A stretch of 64,000 nt of DNA from Fasciolopsis buskii. Taxonomy: Eukaryota; Platyhelminthes; Trematoda; Plagiorchiida; Fasciolidae. Both the position numbers and the translations under genes were made by a program. Position 1 is the stretch's first letter, and every line of letters begins with the position of its first letter. Shown one piece after another: positions 36,350 to 49,330 of this stretch. The DNA lies in NCBI GenBank assembly GCA_008360955.1, contig LUCM01006656.1:129427-193426 (forward strand). The letters are read 5' to 3'. The notes under the pieces were generated by a model. That model did no database searches and had not been told where the DNA came from. It was given only the letters and a program-made list of their open reading frames with translations.

Positions 36350-38060
36350 CGATGTTGATACAACTATCGTTTTGGACGGGTGAAGAGAATATCTCCATCA
36401 AGTTCCATTTCATTGTGCCACACACACTAAGACGTACTATTTGCCTGTCCAATTCTTGCATAAAGAGGCTGAATTCAATCTGCGAACAATGTGTCCGGCA
36501 ATATCGATGTTCAGATTCCTTCTGAGGGTCAGCTACCTTCCACCTGTGTCAAGAGAGACGACAGCTACAATGGATTCTATTCAGAATCGTACTACTTGGA
36601 CCATTCACTGCAAATGAATTGCACTTAATCACCTCCATCCCGAACCAATCGAGGTAAACAATAAACGGTTCATATAACGGCGACAGGACATCGTACCTGA
36701 CTTTACTTTGGTCCCTTTGAATGGTAGCAATCGGTTCTGTTAAAATTTTTTCAGTTTGAAGATGGGCGTTATTCATGCAAAATGTCACTGATAAGCAAAA
36801 GTGTTCACGGTCAAAAATATACCCCGGGAGTTTTTATTATTCTGAGCCCAGCGCACCAGGGAGGTTGTTGAATTTATTCGGCGAACGATTTCTAACCAGC
36901 CGCGGTTTTTACTCGTTGTTTGACAGCTGATGATGATTAAGGATGGATTACATATTCTGCGATTTAATACATCAACGGAGGATGGTGCACTGATGATTGA
37001 TTTTCTTGTCCAAAACCACCGATCGAGAATTCCGGAAAATATCATCAATTGCATCCCTACGATTTGGCCTGTTTTGGGTTCATTATTTCACCGGCAAACC
37101 AAAGGCCCACTAATTGGTGAGGACATCTATTCAGACCAATACAATCTGTTATCAGGAACGATTAAAAATGTATTTTTGTATGCAGCATTAAAATAGATAG
37201 TCTTTGAATCGCTAAGCCATTGTAAACAGCGTTTGAAAAATTTATACATGTCAACGTTATGCATTATTACTTGATCAGTGATATGATGCTAATTAGAGGT
37301 GATTATACCATACCCATTTGTATAACCCCGTGGTTCGTTTTCAGCTTCTAAAGAGACTAATCTAAATCAATTCGATAGTGCTTTAATTCTTCTGAGGCCT
37401 AGAGCTTTATGCATCGTTCACCGCCAAACTTGGTCCCTTGGAAACAAGAGCGTTATTTCCACATGAACAAGGGATAACTGGGATACGTTAGGCATTTGAA
37501 AAAAGGCAAGACTATCCCTCGATCGTTCGGTGTTTTTTATCAAGTTTATCGTTAGCACTAAAAGACAAAGAAGACTGAAAACATTGTGAAAGTGTTTGTC
37601 CCTAAAACTGGGAAAACTTCAGAAAATCGGTGTGATTGGATATCATTCCACCGGCAAGGTGATCATCCAGGACGCAGTCCTGCCACAATAGTATAACTGA
37701 GAATTCAAAATAAAATGTGACTGAGCTCTGTAGTTAGTATCACATACACTACATGGCAGATCACCAGCCAGACATCGTTCACACAGGTTCTGGGATAAAA
37801 CGGAACCGTCAGAAATGTCTGGATACCGTGTACTCTTTCCTTGATCAGGGTTTCACTTACAGATGTAAGAACTTTACAAGGAGAATAGGATCGTTCACAC
37901 GATTACGATAGTATGTAGTGGTGCACTGATGGAATCCATGTTTATTTTCCTTACCAGTCTGCTTTTTAGTATGCTTTTTACAAACACGAACCCCAGTCGG
38001 TCATCTTTACATTTGGGAATCGCCAAACTCGAGTTTCGCTGTCATCAGATTTGAGAAGCG
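36350..38060. other. Anonymous non-coding stretch
   Basis: No supported gene. Sense and antisense open frames of 88-89 codons overlap at 36785-37196, with no motif on either strand. Confidence 0.4.
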
Positions 38061-38069
38061 GTACATAAA

Positions 38070-38140
38070 CATTGTCTCACCCAGGATTCGAATCCCAGAG
38101 TTTCATCTGGAAGAAGTGTGTAATACCAGGGAATCATCAG
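38070..38140 (-). mobile_element. SINE family 3 fragment
   Basis: On the minus strand it reads CTGGTATTACACACTTCTTC, CAGATGAAACTC, then the B box GGGATTCGAATCCTGGG. This corresponds to the head of the copy at 27051-27105 (GTAGTAATACACACGGCTTC, ATGTGGAAATTCC, GAGTTCAAACTTCGG). The B box is closer to a functional consensus here than in the other copies. The body beyond it is not recognisable. Confidence 0.5.
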
Positions 38141-38562
38141 GTTCCATTCAAGTTGTTTACAATTAGCTGCAGGTAGTTGTGAAATTCACGCAAATTCGTA
38201 TCCACTCGCCTTTTTCGTTTGATCAGCTTCATTATGTGGAAAAATTTTTGTGTTGTCAAGCGATTTGATCCACTTGTCTTGATCATCAAAATAAATTACC
38301 CTGTCAGATCTTCTGTTCGAATTACCCGACATCACTGTTTGTAAAACCAATTTTCCAGATATTAAAACTAATACGGATATTTAGACGTTTGAGTAACCCA
38401 AAATTCCATGTTTCAAATGAGGCAGTGTTCCAGTGGGCTGTCAGATCATGTCGCATGTGGAATTGTCTCCCCCCGTGTGGATGATTTGCATGGCCAAGCG
38501 GGCGTATTTTGTTCTTACCGCTGCGATTGTCAAGTTCGAGCAGTCACTTGAGTTTTGCAATT

Positions 38563-38748
38563 AGGCCGGTGGTGGCCAGACGGATAAGGTTGTGGCGTTT
38601 GGACTTGAAGGTCGCGAGTATGAATCCTCACATTGCCAGTCAACTTCCCCATTTGGCAGCCCTCTGCTGGCCACGGCTCCCTTCCTGAAAAAATGTTCTA
38701 CATTGTCATTTAATTAGTAGAGGAAGTGAAAAGATAAAGGATAGATTA
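38563..38748 (+). mobile_element. SINE family 1 copy
   Basis: The head reads GGTGGCCAGACGGATAAG (A box), GTGGCGTTTGGACTTGAAGG, and B-box-like GTATGAATCC. GCGTTTGGACTTGAA is reminiscent of the anticodon-arm region of a serine- or leucine-type tRNA, which points to the ancestral tRNA class. The body follows: CAACTTCCCCATTTGG, CAGCCCTCTGCTGGCCACGG, CCTTCCTGAAAAAATG, CATTTAATTAGTAGAGGAAG and an A-rich AAAGATAAAGGATA tail. This is one of the two best preserved members in the window. Confidence 0.72.
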
Positions 38749-38759
38749 GTCGGCTATAG

Positions 38760-41700
38760 ACTAACCTCAATTAGACGGCCCACCGAAATAGTGTGCCTTT
38801 CAGCAGGAAATTACTTTGATATTGTGGTGTTGAAGGTACTTTGCTAACCCTGTGGCACTGATCGGGTGACACAGTCAAGAATTCTATGGAAGACTGTCAT
38901 CGAGGCACAAATTTTAGAACACGGGTAACGGTATCCAGTTCAGGTTGACTAAAGCTGTCTTGTTCCCCTTTCTGATGAATGATAGTCAGTCTGTGAGCTT
39001 TGAACTTCTATTTTGAAATGCAACAGACCCATTTTTACCAAAAAACGTCACCTTTGTAACGACCGACACCTCGTTTCAATGCATCAACTGAACTCGGACA
39101 GTTTGTCCAAACTACTTTTACAGAAGGCGTTCAGCGACCTAGTCCCGAAAGAGTTTCCTATTTCCTTTTGAAACTGCAGTTATCAGTATCCCCCAGTCGA
39201 CAAAGGAGATGCGACGAATGTAGTATGTTTACCACAATACCAAAATAGCACCCATACGTGCGAAAATGAACCACAGTTAGAAAAAAGCAAAGCTACTTGT
39301 GCCGTTCGAAAGCGAGAACTCACAAACGTGCGGCACAAAAGCAAATGTAGATTCTGGTGACCGGAAAAACAAATACAATCAAACAAATATCGTAAAAAAT
39401 TAACAAACAACAAAACAGATCGTGGAGTTAAGTTTGTCCGAGAATTGCCAATTTCTCCAAATGGTCGATGCCAAGACAACTTCTTGGTTCAGTGGATCCG
39501 TGGTCTGTTATTGCAAGAGAGTTGCTTGTCCAAGACGACGAACCACGAGCATGAAAAACCTAATCTGGACACCAAAGTTGCACACGTATTTCGTTTCCTG
39601 ACCGGGAAGCAAAAGTCGTTCTAGAGGTTTGCTAATATGTCCAGTCATATGTTCCAACTTCCGATTTTCAGCAGTACCGGTCACATGAGACATCAACACT
39701 AAAATCACCGTTGGAAATCATGGAAGAAGTGTGCAGGTGTTTTGTTTTACTTGGATATCACTTGCACAGCCCTAGCCAGAAAACTGAATGTGGAAAATGT
39801 CCGCCGGTTCGTCTGACATGTTACCTAATTGGTTCATTGTTCTTCTTCTTCCTCATTCACTGGGTTTTGCCAACCCTAAACGTTTGCTCACTCCGTGTAA
39901 TGTAGAAATGAAAGCTTTCTGACAGAAAAGCTCCCTATGATTGTCGTAATGGCTATAAATATCGCAGATTACTGGGTAATTCTGTATACAAATAACATTA
40001 ATGTGTGTTTAGTGAGGACGAACAGGTTTTTGGATAGTCCTTCGGTCTTAAAATTTCACAGCCGGTAGTGTTTCGTTTTTCCCGTCCAGCGTGTTCGGCT
40101 CAAAGGCGTGACGACATATTGATTCCAAAAACGGTCCATTGCCACCTGGCATTGACAAATGATCTTCATTAAAATCGGCAATATTTCAACGCATTCAAAT
40201 CACAATTAAGAAAAAATGACGCCCCAGTCATGGGCTGATTCAACAGAAAATCCATTTCCGAGGAACACAACAGACTTACTATATGTCGGGTTTGTCAAAA
40301 ATCGTACAAACGCGCACCTGTTTCTCGTTTTTATTTCCAGCAAGCTACGGACATTACGGGGAAGTTATTCAACTTTTGACCAGTATAAGATGAGAAGGCC
40401 CTAGAACAGTATATTTTAAGATGAACGGATGGCAGACTAGCCAAAATCACAATAAATTACTCTGATATTTTCTTGTTTCTGCAACTACTAATCGGGCTTG
40501 AAATGACTTATTTAAAGCTCATAGATGAGCGCGAAAAGAAATGGATCTGCAGTCTGCATTTTAGAAAACGGAACAATTGTTGTTCATTCTTACTAAACAT
40601 CTGTTGATCTCCCTCAGTTGTTTAGTACATTTTCGGTCTTTTCTGAACGGATTCCGTCCATTTTGTCAAAAATTCACCTTCGATTTCATGTTGCCATACG
40701 TAGCAAACGTTGAACTCCATTGTTCCATGTGCAGTTGGCCTGATAACTTTTAATCAGGTACCAACGAACCAATTCCCGAAACCGTGCAAATCCGGAATGC
40801 TAGGCGGGAATCGAATGAGCTGGACGTTCAAGCTTCCAAGTTTTTCGCAAACCTTGGACGAGCTAAAGAGAAACCGATCTTCTTGAGTTAATGAAGCTAA
40901 CTAACTGTTGCTTCTGTACTTCACTAGCCTTTCCGAGGCAGGGTGAGATTAAATATACGAGAACCACAGTTCATTCGATACTAATGAATTTTCATTTCTA
41001 ACCATATTTAAAGCTGTCTGATTTTCATTTCATTTCTAAAACCGTGATTCGAATTAATAAAATGGTCCGGTGAACAATTAGTGATTGGAAAGTAATTTGG
41101 ACATCTTCCTCAATCCGTGTGTACACTTAATATGAACGTTTTTTGTTGTTTCGTAAGTCAGTTTTGTGCAGCAAGCGAATTATGTTTGATTAACTACGGT
41201 TATCTATGAACATCAGCCCGCAATTTGCACGGGAGCATCTTGCCAGTGCGGTTGGAATTTTCGGTGCTCAAGGCATCGTGCTCTCTTAGCCTGATTTTCT
41301 ACAAAATGAAACCTCGAATTCCAAACTTTGCATAATACGACGTCAGCTAGGAATCAACTTTTGAACACAAACAGGATGTGACCAAACTGATACGTTTTAA
41401 ACGCAACCGGAAATTAAGTTTGCTGCGAAGTACCAACGAGGTGAAGTTAACAAAAAGTGGAGTTCTTCGCGATGTTTCGTTGTAAAAGCTCGCAATCAGT
41501 CACGTACAGTCTAGTTAGATTCCCAGCTGCAATTAACTTTTGTTTTTATTACATCCGTGTATGATTCATTTTCGCAATGTACTGACATGAAGGGATTCTA
41601 TTATGATCTGTGACTGATCTGTTGGGAAACGTCCGTTGCTGTTTCTGCTGGCTGCCAAGGATTTTCCCATGATGTTCACGATCAATAGACAGATACAATT

Positions 41701-43500
41701 TCGCAACTAATTTGGCCCTGTGCCAAGTCGTGAACGACAATGGAAATGCCCGTTTTACTGTCACACAGAAGGAACGTCTTTTAAACCCTCTGCCTGGCCA
41801 ATGCATGAGGACTGTTCTGGAATTGGTAATCGAGTCAGAGTTCATTCTGACCTCTACTGTCAGTTTCGTAGTTCCCAGACGTGCGCGCTGTCTATCTCAT
41901 TCCGATTGGAGGTGAGATTGGCAGCATTCTAATCGCGCATTTGACAAGTCAATTAAACAAGCGGATGCGGCGTTTTCTTTCAGAGTATGGTCTTGAGAGG
42001 TGAATTGTGTCTTACTAAAAATCCCAGAAATTGTATTTACCTATTGACTACGGCCTCGAAAGTATCAGTGTAGAGTGCTGTGTTCACGGTGGCTGAGCGA
42101 GAGCAGCCCATATAGATTGCTTAGAGGAGATCATGGATAAAAACTAATAACGAAAACAATAACGCTTCCTGATTGCACAGGTCATATCAGCGCCTGCTAG
42201 AATAAGGAAAACAGAACGAGAAATATCAGTGGATGGAATGCTCAACAGTACACTGAACAACTGTGTAAGAAGGGGAGTTTTCGAATGGAAGACTCCCACT
42301 GATTGTGACACCGAGTCACATCACTGATCCTGTGCAAACACAGCTTGCTCGTAGAACCCAGCCAGGAAGTCCAGTTGGGCAAGCACAGAATAGTCCACCA
42401 GTTATGGTCCTCATACCAGTTTTGCATGTCACCGAATGATCCCTATGCTGATCGATCAACTACTACCTGCCTCGGATACATGAGACACACATCGTCGCGC
42501 TTTCACTATGGAAAATCTACAGTTACGACGGAGCTGAGAAGTAGAAAGGTGACTGACTGGACAAATGGGTCGACACAAGAGAGCCAGCTGGTTATATCGG
42601 CTCTAACCGAAGTAAGAAACGACTGCAAGAAGGACAATAATGAGATGACGCATTTTGCGAGTTGCATAGAGAAATACGAATATATTGCTCAAACGAAGCG
42701 AAAGGCATATCTCCGAAATCCCTTTTACAGTCTGAAATTCTCGGTTTTTCAATTCTATGGATGAAAACGCTTAGTCGAATTCAGGGTGTGATATCTTATT
42801 CAGCCTTGCCCGTATACGTCTGGTCTGGTGTTGATGAAACCGGTTATGGGCCCTCAACACTGACCACTGGGCACCTACACAGGATTCGTTAAGGGCAGCA
42901 GGATGTGAGGTAAATTAACGACGGTTTTCTACGGTCAAGTGCAATCAACCATTCGGCTCGCGAACAGTCAGCAATTGACTTCAAAACAATTGCTTTTCAT
43001 CCTCTGGAGAGTTGTCACATCGGAGTTGGTGAAAATGAGCACCTCAACAGTATATCGGCCGACAATGAGATAGAAAAATTCAAATGCATCCAAACAAATT
43101 CACCAATGTATTCAGGTTCATAACCAAAAGGTCTGGACGACATCAGCCGATAGTCCGCAGGGGAATTGATGGGCGGTTTCTTTGAATGAGTTACTCCAAA
43201 ACGGAGTGAAGTTTGGACCAAAGCGAAGATGTCTTCTTTGCATGTTTTCTAGTCGATATCAAATATTTCAATAATTTTGACAAGCAGTGGTGTTGTTAAC
43301 CCAGCATGCTATGTTTTATATAGTTCTAAATGGCTAGGTTGAGAATTGGTTAGCCAATGTCTCTTGAATACCTGAGATGGAATTATCTTTGCATCGATTA
43401 TAATTCATTTTACAATGTAAGCCAATCAAAACAGATTGGAAACCCAAAATAGGATTGTTTGTGTATACCGCGTCACATTTGTTCTTTACTGGAAGGTTTT
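38760..43500. other. Anonymous non-coding stretch
   Basis: No supported gene, RNA or element in nearly 5 kb. Open frames such as 42345-42764 (139 codons, non-ATG start) are within chance length and have no motif. Confidence 0.4.
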
Positions 43501-43502
43501 AG

Positions 43503-43626
43503 TTTCCCCAAAACGCTCGACCCACGAACAACTGCTGTTCCTAACGGAACACTTGAGAAGTACCTTACCAGCAAGTGAAAGCTGCTGGGCTCCGGTAAAC
43601 GGAAGCCAATTTGTGATACATGCATG
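43503..43626 (+). CDS. Weak candidate internal exon
   Basis: A 124-base open block is bounded by an acceptor-like GGTTTTAG (to 43502) and a consensus donor GTAAGT (43627-43632). It encodes about 41 residues including STHEQLLFLTEHLRSTLP, which reads like an amphipathic helix. Both ends fall inside a codon in compatible fashion. No neighbouring exon could be linked, and no family is recognised. Splice-like signals are common by chance, so this is a candidate only. Confidence 0.18.
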
Positions 43627-43639
43627 GTAAGTACGAATA

Positions 43640-44560
43640 ATGTCAGAGATCAGAAAAATAGGGACATAAATTTATAACAAATATTATATGAATCTTCAAG
43701 GGATTATATCCGGAAGTGGTTAGTAAACGGCGAACTGCCTCCGAGAAGATCAGAAAAATATATCATCTTATAGGAAACCAGAAAAGCTTACAAAGCGTAC
43801 TGAGAAATGGGAAACACGATAAGATTGACCGGTCCATTATCTCAAGCACTATTATTCAAAAGGTACAGTGCCCTCAGTAACAATAAAACAACTCTAATTA
43901 AACCCAATTAGCTCCCCAACGAAAGAATGCTTCCCCGCACTGCTTGTCATTCGATTCTTTGAAGCAGACAGTTGGCGAGTTGAAGTGACAGCCAGTTTTA
44001 CATGTGTTTCATATACTGCTTTGTGCGTGGAGAAGTCTCAGTTCGGCCGAGTTTCAGTTTATATAACCATCAACCTTGCATCAGTGTGCTCTCATTGCGA
44101 CTGTTGCATCCCAGCCTCATCATCGTGCACTTAAAGAAAATAAAACGGGAACATCAGATCATGGAAGATCGGGTAGTGAGAAAAAAACAGAGGCTTCGAG
44201 TGAGAGAATGCCACGGAGTGATGCAATAATTCATATCACCCGCTGTCTGGAACCAATCATTCAGGAACCGGGTGGACCGAAAAACCGCTAGTCAAATTGG
44301 ACACACAAGACAGTTTCCTGATCGGAGCACTCATATGCTTTTGCCGCATCAGCGAAAGAGGGCATCGATCCATCTTCCAAACACTGTCTGACTTGGGAAA
44401 CGGTCTACAACAGCAAAACCGCCTTGTGATATCAACGCTCAACTCACCATTAAGAAACCATGCAATCACCCTACAGTTGTTTCATGCTTGATGGAAATCG
44501 CCAGCAGTGCACATCCCCGATGCTCGAACTGGGAAGCCTAGCCGGGAAGAACGAATTTAT
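43640..44560. other. Anonymous non-coding stretch
   Basis: No supported feature. Overlapping open frames at 44002-44491 on both strands are 64-75 codons with no motif. Confidence 0.4.
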
Positions 44561-44574
44561 ACCGAGCTGTGCGC

Positions 44575-44620
44575 GGACATCATTTGGTGAATTGCTTCAT
44601 GAAAACATATAATCTTTTAT
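44575..44620 (+). mobile_element. SINE family 2 tail fragment
   Basis: ATCATTTGGTGAATTGCTTC followed by ATGAAAAC matches the end of the family 2 body at 19415-19440 (ATCGCATGGTGAATTATTTC, ATGAAAAC). Only about 30-45 bases are recognisable. It lies immediately before the LINE fragment. Confidence 0.4.
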
Positions 44621-44669
44621 TACTAATACATAACAACAAAATCGTTCTTATGGAAGTCTTGGTTAGGAT

Positions 44670-45130
44670 TCACCAGTCTGACGCATCTGTGGCGTCTGCA
44701 TGACATCCACTAATTGGACAGAGGCCAACTTGTATCGCCCACATTAAGACTGCAGCTGCGAAGCGGCTGAAACCACGCCGCTGAAGACAAAAGATCTGAA
44801 AGAAATATCCATGTCTAAGCACCGTTGTTCTCGTGGTATTGGTAAAATATACCGAGGGAGAATTTTGTCAGTAACTCAGAAGTTCGGCGTGAGTTATTGG
44901 AATTTAGGATTCCAGTCAATGAATGTGGATAGATTCAGGTGTTTGGGTCACGTGTTTCTTAAGGCCACAACACGGCTTCCTCGTTGAATGCTGTTTCTCG
45001 AGACAGTTAATGACTGGAAGACGGGTCGAGGTGGTCATTGGATGACATGACAACAGTACAAGAATCTCACTCGGTGGACTTTCTGATTTGGGCCCACGAG
45101 ATCTCTCTAAGCCATGGTTAGAGAAAATGG
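44670..45130 (+). pseudogene. LINE reverse transcriptase 3' end, decayed and 5' truncated
   Basis: Across short frame breaks the translation gives blocks of the C-terminal region that follows the reverse transcriptase in flatworm non-LTR elements: SLTHLWRLHDIH (about 44680), an HRCSRGI block (HRCLR.I in relatives, about 44820), FRCLGHV (about 44935-44955), TRLPR (about 44970), a W..GRGG block (about 45015-45030), then FGPTRS (usual GWGPRD, about 45088). In intact elements these read LWR.HDI, DHRCLR.IA, RLRWLGHVLRM..HRLPRRA and GWK..RGGQ. Stops and frame changes show decay. Everything upstream of the palm is missing, the usual 5' truncation of a LINE insertion. Confidence 0.72.
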
Positions 45131-45134
45131 ATAA

Positions 45135-47860
45135 TGTACCTCTGTACCGTAAACACTGACATTATTACATTCATTTTTTTTTGTTTCCCATACGATTCTT
45201 ATATTTATTGCCTTTAGATTGATCTTTCACTATTTTCCATGTTCTTCCTTCTTTCTGAGTAGATGGTGCTGTGATGTAGCTGCCGAAAATCCGTGCGCTT
45301 TGGGAAAAGTACAATGGTTGTAAAAACTAAAATAAACTGCATAAGATTCAGAACACTTGAAATCCCGCTTAGGAATTCAATTCTCATCAAAATTGCCATC
45401 GGACACCAGTACAATCACGACTATTATTGATTATATCGGTTACATTCAGAAGGCAGGCAGCTATCACATGACAATTGTACTTTGCGCTTTTATATTTTGT
45501 ATGCTTTTATTTCCTTTATTATTTGCTCGAAAAAGTTCATCCTTCTCGAGGAATTTGATTAGGACTAGTTGGAAACTACTAAATTGTGAAGTAGACTGGC
45601 CCCGTTACTTCTCCTGACATGGAGAAGTTTACAGATGTAAGTGAAAATTCAGATAACAGAACCTGCTTGAAAATTGTTGGAAAAGACCAGATCGGCAGAC
45701 ACCGGTGGCCGAAATGAGGAACATGAGAAGCAGTTGGCCACGAGTGACCTGTAGACTTTCAAAACTTAGGTTTCAGTTGACAGACCGTCTTGGTACGCCA
45801 AATGGATGCAGTGAAGTTTCCGAAATGACATGTTTTCCCGTTCTCCAACCTTCCAGTTTTTCAGGCGAATAAATGAGGTTTATAATTAGCTGGATGGTAT
45901 TTTCTTGTTCTTATATTTTCTAGTCTTTGATTATGATATCATGAAGATTTCGCAAAATATCATCCTCCTTGGAAAATCACTCCAGTTTCACGATGAGTCC
46001 CTTGATTCCGGTACTGCCTTGCGTCGGAACAGACCGCAGACCGTAGTGGTCAAAACGACAATTATCGTGCTGCGAAATGATCTGTAGAGTAACGTAAGCC
46101 TCCCCTTTTCGGATGCTATTTGTAAAATAGGGTTCATTTGCACTGGAAAGTAATTTAGATGCCACCATTACGCGTTGTTTACTTGTGCGGATCCCGTTCA
46201 ACTGTACGTGATAATCAAAATTTGCGACCAAAATTATAATCTTTGCTTGATTGTTTTGTGGCGTAATCTCTTTTTGCTACTTTCCATTTTCGGTGAACAC
46301 CTTGAAAATTCTACGAAACTAGGACTAGGGTGCAATAACTGGTTCAAGACGGGAGTAAGGCAAACTTTGCAGGAATGTGACAATCTGATTTGATCATCTT
46401 TAGCACTATTGGACAGGCAGGTCGGCTGGTAGGACGAATTGAGTGTTCATACAACCCGTATGTTTACATATCTTGTACAAACATGTGCACGACTATATTG
46501 TCATCAGATTCACGGGTATAAACGGGAAACTTAAAAGCACTCGGTCCTTTACATGCCGCTTTTTCAAGAATTCCCATAAACCCAAATAACTGTCACTCAA
46601 GTCTCTGGTTTCTTTGTGGTCATTGTACAAACTAAATGTCCAAACTGAGCTAGGGTATTTTCAGAAGATCCAATTTCGTACTTCCATTCAAAATACTTGA
46701 TCTTAAAACCAACGCGTTGAAAGGTGATCTTTTTTAAGACGACTGAGCCCCGGTGACCGATAGTTCCATTTCTAAGCCAGACGATATTCGAGAAATCTGA
46801 GCCACGCGCAACCTTTTTCGACAGTAATGCTCCATTGAGACGAAGGATTATGACTCAAATGAATAATTTGGCACATTTGCCACGTCACGGTGCAACCAAC
46901 GGATTTTCGTGGTAGTTTTTGATGAGAACACGTCCCAGTCGAGAAAATTCCAGGTCCCCGACACCACCACTGCAAATTTGCAACCGCCTGTTCGGTTAGT
47001 TTGATTTCACACTGACTTCACGATTAACGGACGCGACGCACGTTTCCTTCTCTACCATCTCGGGACACGCCGGGCAGTGTTTAGTTGTGCTGTACATGCA
47101 TAATTCTCATGGTCAGCAAACGGAAATTCAGAACCATTGGCAACCAAATCCATCTCATAAAGTGATTCGGAGAATGATATGCAGCACCTGTCAAAAAACG
47201 ACTAGAACTCACAGGAGCTTTGGTGACCAGTGCAAGCGAATTGATTTTACGCACCCAAAAGCTACTAATTCCGTTACATTTGGCTGACTGCAGACTAAAG
47301 TCAATTTGTTCTTCAAAAAATGTGCTTTGGTTCAATACGTATCCGCATATACAGCTGGAAACTGTGCTTCCGAGGAGAAATGTTTGGGAGTTTTTGTCAT
47401 TTTTCCATCTTGAATTAACGGAGAAATTTAACGCGCTAATTTGAATACCCAAAACGAAAAAAAATTTCTGATCATGGTAGTAATGGAACACACACACGCA
47501 AACAGACGCCAGCTGCGCCTCGGTATGTTCCGTCATTCGGACTGCGAAGGCATGCTAAAAACTGCCTGGGTGGTACGTTGTTACCGGACTGAATCCCATC
47601 GCGGTAGGCTGGTTCAAACGTTCCCGTTCGTTCAACATATATCATATTTGCAGTAACATTTTTCACAACGTTTTACTTCAAATTATGACCGATAAAGACA
47701 ACTACCCTCGGAACTAGGAAGACAGTCAACCAGATAACACTCTCTCAGCAAAATCGTCCCTAACGCTAGGACCGAGGAAGTTACTTAGTCACACTGGGTA
47801 ATGAAACAGACTAACGCAATGGGATCGTGAAGATGCACACGGGCGTTACAAAAGTGAATT
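45135..47860. other. Anonymous non-coding stretch
   Basis: No supported feature. The minus-strand frame at 47081-47536 (151 codons) is among the longest in the window but has no motif and overlaps plus-strand frames of similar quality. Confidence 0.4.
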
Positions 47861-47912
47861 GTGCTAGTGCGGACGAGCACTATCAGCGAACACCCTGCTC
47901 AGGATTTTTCAG

Positions 47913-48203
47913 TGGGTTCAATGTGCAAATCACGTACAGCCTGATGAAGCGATCATGCTAAACTTCGATAATGACGCATTTAGCGAACGATCAACGCTGA
48001 GTTCCGATTTTCACACGGTCACTATTCCACGGGATGGGTACAGAACTCGCGGAAAAGATTTTCAGACAGATTTTCCAATTCCCCTATTTTCCTCTCCCCA
48101 ACAAACTGGTAGATCAATAGGGGCGAAACACAGTTTGCCAATTCAAAAATCAGACGACGAATCGTTTTGGTTGGAAGATGAAATTGAAATTGGACGAAAA
48201 TAA
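47913..48203 (+). CDS. Weak candidate terminal exon
   Basis: After an acceptor-like GGATTTTTCAG (to 47912), 96 codons are open to a TAA at 48201. The frame is open further back, to 47868. The product is hydrophilic, with an acidic end reading DDESFWLEDEIEIGRK, and I do not recognise it. Two overlapping AATAAA polyadenylation signals (48199-48204 and 48203-48208) sit on the stop codon, which would fit a terminal exon with a very short 3' untranslated region. That could equally be coincidence in A-rich DNA. Starting instead at ATG 47955 gives 82 residues. Confidence 0.22.
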   Translation, partial: WVQCANHVQPDEAIMLNFDNDAFSERSTLSSDFHTVTIPRDGYRTRGKDFQTDFPIPLFSSPQQTGRSIGAKHSLPIQKSDDESFWLEDEIEIGRK

Positions 48204-49294
48204 ATAAATCAAGCCGAGAAAATTATTAGAACTGGTCACGTTTTATTCAGAAAGTGAGAAAGCGACTTGTTGAATTTCTATGTTCACATGTGCCTGAAGA
48301 ATAAAAGCAAGTAAATTGCAAAGTGAACTGACAATAGCAACAAACATCAATTTTTGGCGTTGAAATTTGAGGCCGTTTTAGCTTATTTGGGATCTAATAC
48401 ACACCTAGCACTGGCCAACACTTGCACCTTAGTGGAATTATTCTGTAGTTGTATTAGGCCGGAGAAAAATGTCGTTTCTATTCACCTTATTCATCAGTGT
48501 AATTACAAACAACTTTATTGTTAACATGGATTTTATTTTTAAAAAAATTGTTTCCGTTTGCACGGCTCAATCAGTTTAGCTAAAGATCGATTTAATCCAA
48601 ATTATTGATTATTTTGCTTTATCAACCGAATACGATAAAGTTCAGTAAAAATTTTTTAGGCCAAAGATGAATTGGTTGCCTAAATACATGAGTACACCAG
48701 GGCATCAAAAACCATTCTTTTTTTCGGGGAAAACTTCCCCTTTTCGCGATTATATTTCCTTCGCTCAATACACGGGCTTTTCTGCTGCATCTATTATGTT
48801 CGGTGATGTCAGCCCTTTGGTTTTGATAACTCAAGGAGCTGGAAAGTGCTAATTTGAAATGTATTCATCTTGCACGAAATTTGTCAAATAAGATGGAACC
48901 AAATCATGAAAAGTGTCATCCACGCACGCTTTCAGTCAGAACAACAATAAATATAACCGAAACTGCTGTCCGGTTATGGAATGACTTGTAAAAGACACGC
49001 CCAAATTTCCAAATCGATGAGAACGTGTGGGTAATCCACGTGTACTTGCCGAGAATAGTTAATAACAAATGCCTTAATTCAGGTTATGACAAGGTCCAGA
49101 TACAAGAGGGAAGCGACTACGGCCTGTTGAATAGTAAATGACCGAGTCCTTGTTCGATGTAAGAAAGAGTGACCATTTCAGGTCAAGCATAAAGAAACTG
49201 ACATAGCGTCTGATGGGAGTTCACTTCTAATCACGCCACTTTAAATCTGCCATTCAGGCAACGACCTAGTTGGGTGGACACTCGTGCACATCCA

Positions 49295-49330
49295 AACACG
49301 CACGCACACGCACGCACACACACACACACA
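49295..49330. repeat. (CACG)/(CA)n compound microsatellite
   Basis: About 36 bases of ACGC/ACAC units resolve into pure CA at the 3' end. Confidence 0.92.

Noticed and set aside
47081..47536. 151-codon minus-strand frame as a gene
   Set aside because: No motif, competing plus-strand frames across the same bases, and length within chance.
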